Positions 6,495-11,653 of a stretch of 11,653 bases of DNA are shown here, piece after piece. Each line of letters opens with the position of its first letter. The first letter of the stretch is position 1. The notes below the pieces were generated by a model. The model saw nothing but the letters and a program-made list of their open reading frames with translations, made no database searches and was not told where the DNA came from. The position numbers and the translations under genes are program-made. This DNA is from Bacteroides sp. UBA7335. Its GTDB lineage: Bacteria > Bacteroidota > Bacteroidia > Bacteroidales > Bacteroidaceae. The stretch spans positions 1 to 11,653 of the forward strand of contig DKPL01000004.1 in the NCBI GenBank assembly GCA_002471185.1, given 5' to 3'.

Positions 6495-6977
6495 AGATAA
6501 TATCAATTCAAAATCGTTCACATCGAGCCAACAGCCAAACTTCTTACCTACTTCTTTGAAGTGAGACACTTGCTTAAATCCCAACTTGAGGTGCAATTTA
6601 TTACTGATTTCATTTCCTTCAGTAATGCATGCAATGAGTGAATGGTATCCTTTTTGGTGACATTCGCTAATCAGTTTTCTCATCAATCTTTCTCCCAATC
6701 CCTTTCCCTTTGCATCCGGTGCAATGTATACAGTTGTCTCTAGCGTATATCTATAAGCCATCCGCTCTTTCCAATTGTGTGCGTAGCAATATCCTATCAC
6801 CTTTCCATCTTCCTCAGCTACCCAATATGGGTATTTTAAAGATAGATTATAGATACGCTCCTCCATCTCTTTTTCACTTACCGGAGTTGTCTCGAACGTG
6901 ATATTGCTGTGCAAAACATATTCATTATATATGTTCATAATATCTTTTGCATCTTCTAGCTTAACATTTCTAATCAT
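6489..6977 (-). CDS. GNAT-family N-acetyltransferase (phosphinothricin/methionine-sulfoximine acetyltransferase-like)
   Basis: The 162-residue protein is a single GNAT domain that transfers an acetyl group from acetyl-CoA to an amine. The acetyl-CoA pyrophosphate loop is visible as APDAKGKGLGERLMRKLI (86-103, pattern RxxGxG with K for R/Q). The N-terminus IRNVKLEDAKDIMNIYNEYVLHSNITFETTPVS (2-34) resembles the Pat/MnaT/YncA subgroup that acetylates phosphinothricin, methionine sulfoximine or related small molecules, as do E80 before the VYIAP strand and the late GCWLDV (148-153). The true substrate cannot be read from sequence. It stands alone on the minus strand, enclosed by terminators on both sides, and has no evident link to pectin use. 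The start gives the expected N-terminal strand. A weak TATTTTTA at 7005-7012 could be its -7 box. Confidence 0.88.
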   Translation of the reverse strand: MIRNVKLEDAKDIMNIYNEYVLHSNITFETTPVSEKEMEERIYNLSLKYPYWVAEEDGKVIGYCYAHNWKERMAYRYTLETTVYIAPDAKGKGLGERLMRKLISECHQKGYHSLIACITEGNEISNKLHLKLGFKQVSHFKEVGKKFGCWLDVNDFELILSK

Positions 6978-7046
6978 GCTATTATCTGTCTTCTTATTAT
7001 GGGGTAAAAATAATCAAATAGTTTTTTCAAAAAGCATTTTAGAATT

Positions 7047-7096
7047 AAAAAAACTGCACTCCAAAAGTTATTTCTCTAACCTTTGGGGTGCAGTTT
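7047..7096 (-). terminator. Intrinsic terminator of the GH95 gene
   Basis: A 20-position stem (7051-7070 with 7077-7096) has one wobble and one A/C mismatch, with a six-base loop TTTCTC. On the minus strand it runs directly into seven T residues (complement of the A run at 7047-7053). It lies 57 bases beyond the GH95 stop and isolates GH95 from the acetyltransferase gene downstream. Confidence 0.88.
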
Positions 7097-7144
7097 AAAG
7101 TCTCACAATGGGACTATGTTTTATTAGAAGCTTTTTGCATTAAT

Positions 7145-7162
7145 TGCTCAACTTATTGAGCA
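7145..7162 (-). repeat. Small hairpin across the GH95 stop codon
   Basis: TGCTCAA (7145-7151) and TTGAGCA (7156-7162) form a perfect 7-bp stem with a four-base loop that contains most of the stop codon (7153-7155). There is no T tract, so it is not itself a terminator. It may stabilise the 3' end of the message, or be incidental. Confidence 0.4.
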
Positions 7163-9621
7163 GTGAAGGTATACGTTTCTCCTGCTTTCGTTTCAATATC
7201 ATAAATGTAATTGTCGATTTGTTGGCTTGTGTTGATGGGTGCTTGCGGATCTATAAGTGGTTTTTTAAGCTCTTGTTTCTTCAATAATAGATTATTGCTT
7301 TCTCTTTGTTTGGTTGGTTCAAGCTTCACTCCGTTGAGCCATAGCGGTGTAGCTGTACACAACCTAAGTGTTCCACCCAAATTTGAAGTAATAGTAGCCA
7401 ATTGCAGACTATTCTCTTTCCAACTCATCTCATTAATAGTGAATCCACCGCGACAGCGGATTCCTTTAATTGTACCTTTTGACCACACATCTGGTAATGC
7501 TGGCAGTAGATGCACCGAGCCCGAATGACTCTGTACCAACATTTCGGCGATGCCCGCAGTGCAACCAAAATTACCATCAATTTGAAAGGGAGGATGCGCA
7601 TCAAAAAGGTTAGGATATGTACCACCATTTTGTCCCTTTTCTTCTGTTGTTGGAGTCAACTGATCAGTTATTAGTTTATAGGCATGGTTTCCATCCAGTA
7701 AGCGTGCCCATAAGCATACTTTCCATCCCATTGACCAACCGGTAGAATGGTCACCACGTGACTCTAGTGACCGTTTGGCAGCCTCCATCAAAATGGGAGT
7801 GTTTTGAGTAACTTGTCGGCCGGGATAAACTCCCCATAGGTGTGATACATGACGATGGCGATCATTGGGGTTATCCCAATCTTCCATCCATTCTTGCAAC
7901 TGTCCCCACTGTCCTACTTGCATAGGAGCCAGTTGGCTGACTACGTTCTCAAGACTATCAATAAATAGAGGCGATTCGCCCATCAGTTTACCTGCTTCGA
8001 TTGTGTTTCTAAAAAGATCATCAATCATCTGATTGTCCATTGTTGCACCTGCCACCACAACAAAATCACGTTTGCCATTGACTGTAGGCTTATTTTCGGG
8101 CGAGTAGGAAGGCGCAGCAACCAACCAGTTTTGCTTAGGCTCATTAACAAGAAAGTCAAGATAGAACTCGCAAGCTCCACGCATAAGCGGATACACTTCG
8201 GATAAATAACTGTTATCTCCTGAGAATAAATAACGATCCCAAAGATGCTGACTAAACCAAGCGTTGCAAGTTGGCCAAATGCCCCATGCGGCTCCATCTA
8301 CCGATCCTGTAGAGCGCCAGATATCTGTATTGTGATGTAGTGCCCAACCCCGGCAGCCATACATCTCAGCCGTTTGTTTTCCTTGTTCGGCTGTTTCTCT
8401 TATCAATCTCAAAAATGGCTCATGCATTTCTGATAGATTGGTGATCTCTGCTGGCCAATAGTTCATTTCTACATTGATGTCAGTTGTATATTTGCCATCC
8501 CAAGGTGCACGAAGTTGATAGTTCCAGATACCCTGTAAGTTGGCTGCCTGACCTCCCGGCTGTGAGCAGCATATTAATAAATAGCGTCCAAATTGAAAAT
8601 AAAGAGCTGCCATTTGAGGGTCGAAAGTTGATTTAAACTCCTCTACACGAACATCTGTCGGCTTCAATAGTTGCTCGTTACATCCTAAATCAAGCGAGAC
8701 TCTATTGAACAGGTTATTATAATATTGTATGTGGTGGTTTTTAGATTTACCGTAGTTTTTCTCTACGTTTCTCATATACTCTTTGGCCTTTTGATAGGAG
8801 TCGCCCGATACATCTCTGTAGTTTTTAAAATTGGTTCCTGTTGATACATAGATAGTTGCGCTATTAGCACCAATCAGGTGTAAAACAGAATCGCCCTCTG
8901 CTATTAGTTTTCCCCCTTCGTGATTTATCCGAGCTAGTGTAGTAAAATGCACCTTGCCCACTATGCCTTCGTGGTCATTGGCTTTACCATCCAACTGCAG
9001 CTCCTTTTGCGGTGTAATGCGTCTTGCAATGTTTTCTTGATAAGGAGTAGAGTAGTGTGTTTTAAATGAAATTTGTCCTTTCTTATCTGCTGTAAGCCTT
9101 ACCACTAATACATCATCGGTAAATGAGGTAAAAGCTTCTCGTTGATAATTCACTCCGTTGGCTGTAAAACGAGTAGTGGCAATTGCATTCTCAATATCTA
9201 AGTCACGATAGTAGTTGGAGTATTCTTTAATCTCATCGAAATCAAGATGTAGCGAACCCACTGTTTGATAAGGCATTCCATTGCCCGATTTAGAAGATAT
9301 GGCTTCTCCACAAAGAGCTTGTGCTTCTGCATTTTTTCCTTCAAATATCAGTTTCCGAATCGTTGGAAGAGCATCTTTAGCAGCCGGGTTTGTGTTGTTG
9401 TGTGGCGAACCTCCCCACACGGTTTCTTCGTTTAACTGAAATTCTTCGTGTGTGGGGTGACCATAGACCATAGCCCCTAAGCGTCCATTGCCTAAGGGTA
9501 ATGCTTCTACCCATTTATCAGCAGGTTTATCATACCATAATTTTAGTTTTGTGTTTGACTCTTGTCCTTGAACAAGGCTTGTTCCAATCAAAAGGCAAGT
9601 CGTTAGAATACTTTTAATCAT
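7153..9621 (-). CDS. Secreted glycoside hydrolase family 95 (alpha-L-fucosidase / alpha-L-galactosidase)
   Basis: GH95 enzymes are inverting exo-glycosidases releasing alpha-1,2-linked L-fucose or L-galactose from plant or host glycans. Residues 1-20 form a signal peptide ending LVQGQ. The N-terminal beta-sandwich starts LWYDKPADKWVEALPLGNGRLGAMVYG (28-54) and carries FQLNEETVWGGSPH. The (alpha/alpha)6 catalytic domain, about 330-700, shows YTTDINVEMNYWPAE (378-392), SPEN with the presumed general acid E509, HVSHLWGVYPG (591-601) and FQIDGNFG with D682; a beta domain closes the protein. Length (822) is normal. By recollection, bifidobacterial AfcA has H419, N421 and N423 where this protein has T379, D381 and N383; His-to-Thr was linked to L-galactose acceptance in a Bacteroides ovatus member. 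Divergent from GH28; own terminator follows. Confidence 0.93.
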   Translation of the reverse strand: MIKSILTTCLLIGTSLVQGQESNTKLKLWYDKPADKWVEALPLGNGRLGAMVYGHPTHEEFQLNEETVWGGSPHNNTNPAAKDALPTIRKLIFEGKNAEAQALCGEAISSKSGNGMPYQTVGSLHLDFDEIKEYSNYYRDLDIENAIATTRFTANGVNYQREAFTSFTDDVLVVRLTADKKGQISFKTHYSTPYQENIARRITPQKELQLDGKANDHEGIVGKVHFTTLARINHEGGKLIAEGDSVLHLIGANSATIYVSTGTNFKNYRDVSGDSYQKAKEYMRNVEKNYGKSKNHHIQYYNNLFNRVSLDLGCNEQLLKPTDVRVEEFKSTFDPQMAALYFQFGRYLLICCSQPGGQAANLQGIWNYQLRAPWDGKYTTDINVEMNYWPAEITNLSEMHEPFLRLIRETAEQGKQTAEMYGCRGWALHHNTDIWRSTGSVDGAAWGIWPTCNAWFSQHLWDRYLFSGDNSYLSEVYPLMRGACEFYLDFLVNEPKQNWLVAAPSYSPENKPTVNGKRDFVVVAGATMDNQMIDDLFRNTIEAGKLMGESPLFIDSLENVVSQLAPMQVGQWGQLQEWMEDWDNPNDRHRHVSHLWGVYPGRQVTQNTPILMEAAKRSLESRGDHSTGWSMGWKVCLWARLLDGNHAYKLITDQLTPTTEEKGQNGGTYPNLFDAHPPFQIDGNFGCTAGIAEMLVQSHSGSVHLLPALPDVWSKGTIKGIRCRGGFTINEMSWKENSLQLATITSNLGGTLRLCTATPLWLNGVKLEPTKQRESNNLLLKKQELKKPLIDPQAPINTSQQIDNYIYDIETKAGETYTFTAQ

Positions 9622-9733
9622 ATTATAAATTTAAAGTGAAAAGGATTTTTTTGCAATACTAGCTCAAATAGAACACACTACCGTGGAGTAATTGGTTAAA
9701 TAGGAGGACACAGGTATTTACACCTACAATTTC

Positions 9734-9766
9734 GATTTGTAACTTAATGATGTGTGGCATATCTCT
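9734..9766 (+). promoter_or_regulatory. Shared dyad element, copy 2 (upstream of GH28)
   Basis: The core TTAATGATGTGTGGCATATCTCT (9744-9766) matches copy 1 at 4604-4628 with a two-base length difference in the centre. The dyad arms are GATGTG and CATATC with a three-base spacer, pairing fully as RNA if one G-U is allowed. Orientation relative to the plus-strand gene is the same as for the pectate lyase. It ends 240 bases before the GH28 start codon, but only 79 bases before the start of the gene remnant at 9846. It could serve GH28, GH95 on the other strand, or both. Confidence 0.5.
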
Positions 9767-9845
9767 TACTCTTTCTATTTTATATGTGCCGCTTTATAAG
9801 TTATACCTATATTGTTGTAACAAAAATAATGAAAAACAAGCAGAT

Positions 9846-9969
9846 ATGAAAAGGTGATACTGTTACTTAGTCTGATTCTACGAGCTTTTGCACATTTTTT
9901 CCACCTGTTGTTGCCTATTCTTGGTCAGATAATCCTCATCCTTTTATTCTAAAAGAGATAATTTTGTGA
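9846..9969 (+). pseudogene. Possible frameshifted remnant of a secreted-protein gene
   Basis: An ATG at 9846 opens MKR and then meets TGA at 9855. One frame over, from 9854, the sequence reads VILLLSLILRAFA, so one extra base would give the good signal peptide MKR-VILLLSLILRAFA. This second frame stays open to the stop at 9950. The third frame carries a plausible protein-like segment, PPVVAYSWSDNPHPFILKE, ending at TGA 9967-9969. This pattern fits a gene start that has accumulated frameshifts and lost the rest of its reading frame. I do not recognise the parent protein. Alternatives are a leader peptide starting at GTG 9854 (32 residues, very hydrophobic) or non-coding leader that resembles coding sequence by chance. 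Confidence 0.35.
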
Positions 9970-10006
9970 TAGCTAATTTATATTTAATAATAAACTAACC
10001 AATTTA

Positions 10007-11518
10007 ATGAAACGTCTATTTGTTTTAGCAATTGTATTTTTAACTCTTTCTTTGTCAATAGCTGCTCGAGTGTTTGATATTCAAAAGTTGGGAGCTGACC
10101 TGACAGGAAAGAAAGCGTGTACGGAGATTATAAATAAAGCGATAGAGAATGCTGCTGCTGAGGGAGGAGGTACTATTTACTTTCCTGCAGGAACTTATCT
10201 AACTGCTACAATTAAAATGAAAAGCAATATTACTCTTCATGTAGAATCGGGCGCTGTGATTCGCTTTTCTGATAACTTTGAAGACTATTTGCCTTTTGTC
10301 AAAATACGCTGGGAGGGTACAGTGATGAATACACTATCTCCATTGATTTATGCCGATAATGCCGAGAATCTAACTATAACGGGCCGTGGCACACTCGATG
10401 GAAATGGTTTTAAGTGGTGGACATGGGAAAAAGAGACACGCCAACAGATAAAAGATAATGGTGGAAAACTGCCTAGGCTTAATAAGTTGCAACAAATGTG
10501 GGAAGATGCCAATCAAGATCTTGAAATTTCCGAATACTACAAACCGTCATTAGAAAGACGCATGTTTCGTCCTCCTTTTATTCAGTTTTATGAGTGCACG
10601 AACATTGTTATTGAGAATGTGAAGATTATTAACTCTCCTTTTTGGACCATTAATCCGGCCTTTTGCGATAATGTTGTGATTAAAGGAGTGACGATAAACA
10701 ACCCACATCAAAACCCTAAGGGGCCGAATACGGATGGCATAAACCCAACATCGTGTAGCAATGTTCGTATTTCAGATTGTTTTATCAGTGTAGGTGATGA
10801 TTGCATTACCATCAAATCGGGTAGAGATGCTGACGGACGCAGATACGGTCGGGCTTGCGAGAACATCACCATCACAAACTGCGTGATGTTGGCTGGACAT
10901 GGCGGTGTGGTTATTGGTAGCGAGATGTCGGGTGGAGTAAAGCGAGTGACAATTTCGAATTGTGTATTTGATGGAACAGATGCGGGAATCAGACTAAAAG
11001 CATCGCGTGGTAGAGGGGGCGTGGTCGAAGATATTCGTATCGATAACTTGGTGATGAGAAACATACAGCGCAATGCCTTTATCTTTGATTTATTTTACGA
11101 TAAGCTCTCGGTCAAAGAACCGGTGACCGAGCGTACTCCCATCTTCCGCAATATTCATTTAAGTAATATCACCGGCAAAGAAATAGAGCAAATAGGCTAT
11201 ATCAAAGGTATTGAGGAAATGCCGATTGAAAACATCTCATTCTTCAATATCAACATAGAGGCCAATAAAGGATTTACGGCAGAAACTGCTAAGAATATCC
11301 GTTTTCATCATGTCGATTTTGCAGTAAAGCAGGGGCCTTCTTTTATGTTTAAACAATGCAACAGGGTGATATTAAATGATATCTCATCTCAATCACCAAT
11401 AGTCAATCAGCCCATCGTTGTGATGAGTGAGGTTCAAGATGCCTACATCAGCAACTGCCTTCAGGTAAAGCTGCTACCTTACTTTCTAAAGACTAGTCAA
11501 ACTACTTTTGTTGACTGA
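10007..11518 (+). CDS. Secreted polygalacturonase-type glycoside hydrolase family 28
   Basis: GH28 enzymes hydrolyse, with inversion, alpha-1,4 galacturonosyl linkages in homogalacturonan or galacturonosyl-rhamnose linkages in rhamnogalacturonan. The 503-residue protein begins with a signal peptide (1-20, MKRLFVLAIVFLTLSLSIAA). FDIQKLGADLTGKKACTEIINKAI (23-46) and GGGTIYFPAGTYLT (53-66) follow, typical of the start of the right-handed beta-helix. All four family motifs are present: NTDG (241-244), GDD (263-265), GHG (297-299) and RLK (329-331, RIK in most members), so D242, D264, D265 and H298 are intact. The long N-terminal region and the SGRDADGRRYGRACENI loop (271-287) resemble bacterial exo-acting or oligosaccharide-active members rather than short fungal endo-enzymes, but endo/exo mode is an inference. 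It is single-gene, with the dyad element 240 bases upstream and a hairpin downstream. Confidence 0.93.
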   Translation: MKRLFVLAIVFLTLSLSIAARVFDIQKLGADLTGKKACTEIINKAIENAAAEGGGTIYFPAGTYLTATIKMKSNITLHVESGAVIRFSDNFEDYLPFVKIRWEGTVMNTLSPLIYADNAENLTITGRGTLDGNGFKWWTWEKETRQQIKDNGGKLPRLNKLQQMWEDANQDLEISEYYKPSLERRMFRPPFIQFYECTNIVIENVKIINSPFWTINPAFCDNVVIKGVTINNPHQNPKGPNTDGINPTSCSNVRISDCFISVGDDCITIKSGRDADGRRYGRACENITITNCVMLAGHGGVVIGSEMSGGVKRVTISNCVFDGTDAGIRLKASRGRGGVVEDIRIDNLVMRNIQRNAFIFDLFYDKLSVKEPVTERTPIFRNIHLSNITGKEIEQIGYIKGIEEMPIENISFFNINIEANKGFTAETAKNIRFHHVDFAVKQGPSFMFKQCNRVILNDISSQSPIVNQPIVVMSEVQDAYISNCLQVKLLPYFLKTSQTTFVD

Positions 11519-11537
11519 CGACTTAGGTATAAGTAAT

Positions 11538-11587
11538 AATAGCAATAGAGGAGCAAAGTCTTTTGATTTTGCTCCTCTATTGCTATT
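11538..11587. terminator. Long perfect hairpin after GH28, probable convergent terminator
   Basis: A 20-bp perfect stem (11538-11557 with 11568-11587) closes a ten-base loop. Neither side has a strong T tract (the plus strand continues GCGTATATTTATT), so it is not a canonical intrinsic terminator. Its position between the GH28 stop and an apparent converging gene end supports a terminator or 3'-end protecting role on both strands. Confidence 0.7.
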
Positions 11588-11610
11588 GCGTATATTTATT
11601 GACGTGTGTT

Positions 11611-11653
11611 TTATTCTTTTAAAAATGGTCTCATTGCTGTCCCATTAAAATCG
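11611..11653 (-). CDS. 3' end of a minus-strand gene, cut by the window edge
   Basis: Read on the minus strand, the last bases encode DFNGTAMRPFLKE followed by TAA (11611-11613). The frame is open to the edge and lies just past a hairpin that would terminate converging transcripts, as at the other gene ends in this window. Thirteen residues are too few to name a family. It may equally be a chance open frame, though its composition is protein-like and the arrangement fits. Confidence 0.5.
   Translation of the reverse strand, partial: DFNGTAMRPFLKE

Larger units (their letters stand above)
9622..10006. other. Divergent intergenic region, GH95 / GH28
   Basis: These 385 bases separate the divergent GH95 and GH28 start codons. 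They contain no intact gene. The GH95 side has only weak -7-like sequences on the minus strand and no matched -33 box. The centre holds the second dyad element (9734-9766). From 9846 to 9969 there is a stretch that looks like the decayed start of a secreted-protein gene. The last 37 bases before GH28 are AT-rich leader without a Shine-Dalgarno sequence. A GGAGG at 9703-9707 is not followed by a start codon. Confidence 0.7.

Noticed and set aside
6710..7098. Plus-strand open frames overlapping the acetyltransferase and its upstream region
   Set aside because: One is antisense to the GNAT domain. The other starts inside it and runs through the GH95 terminator hairpin, which a real gene would not be expected to encode.
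7098..7114. Second small hairpin (AGTCTC/GGGACT) between the GH95 stop and its terminator
   Set aside because: It is a six-base stem with a wobble and no clear T run; the larger adjacent hairpin explains termination.
7211..8297. Open frames in other frames and on the other strand within GH95
   Set aside because: GH95 is intact with all its motifs, and these frames have no coherent protein features.
9701..9710. Shine-Dalgarno-like TAGGAGGACA
   Set aside because: No start codon follows at a usable distance, and genes in this window do not use such sites.
9711..9725. Inverted repeat AGGT...ACCT near the centre of the GH95/GH28 intergenic region
   Set aside because: There are only four paired bases on each side, without a repeat elsewhere; this is expected by chance.
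10708..11073. 121-residue minus-strand open frame inside GH28
   Set aside because: It is antisense to the GH28 catalytic motifs NTDG, GDD and GHG and shows no recognisable family.

Overview
The window comes from a low-GC member of the Bacteroidales, most likely Bacteroides. The reasons are the A/T-rich leaders without Shine-Dalgarno sequences, a 545-residue GroEL with a GGM tail like those I know from Bacteroides, a small winged-helix protein of a Bacteroidetes-typical family, and secreted pectin-degrading enzymes. Species-level identification is not possible from sequence reading alone.

Layout. Bases 1-2130 hold a groES-groEL chaperonin operon with a sigma-54-like -24/-12 motif in its leader and a strong intrinsic terminator. 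Bases 2347-2568 encode a 73-residue winged-helix protein. It converges through a shared bidirectional terminator with a minus-strand pyruvate:quinone oxidoreductase (PoxB-type) at 2693-4432. A divergent intergenic region leads into a plus-strand secreted family PL1 pectate lyase (4672-6432) carrying a calcium-binding linker and a type IX secretion-like C-terminal domain. A minus-strand GNAT acetyltransferase (6489-6977) lies between two hairpin terminators. Next come a minus-strand GH95 alpha-L-fucosidase/alpha-L-galactosidase (7153-9621), a 385-base divergent intergenic region, and a plus-strand GH28 polygalacturonase (10007-11518). A 20-bp perfect hairpin follows, and the last 43 bases look like the 3' end of another minus-strand gene.

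How the genes fit together. The first third is housekeeping: protein folding, pyruvate oxidation and a putative small DNA-binding protein. The remaining two thirds form a pectin-oriented carbohydrate cluster: PL1 and GH28 cut the homogalacturonan or rhamnogalacturonan backbone, and GH95 would remove L-fucose or L-galactose side residues. No SusC/SusD pair, sensor or transporter is present, so this is either the edge of a polysaccharide utilisation locus or a scattered set of co-regulated enzymes. Supporting co-regulation, a roughly 25-base element with dyad symmetry occurs just upstream of PL1 and again, in the same orientation, upstream of GH28. The GH95/GH28 intergenic region also holds what looks like the frameshifted remnant of a secreted-protein gene. 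I see no CRISPR array, no tRNA or rRNA gene and no insertion sequence. No wholly unknown system is evident. The items most worth following are the shared element, the gene remnant and the GH95 active-site substitutions.
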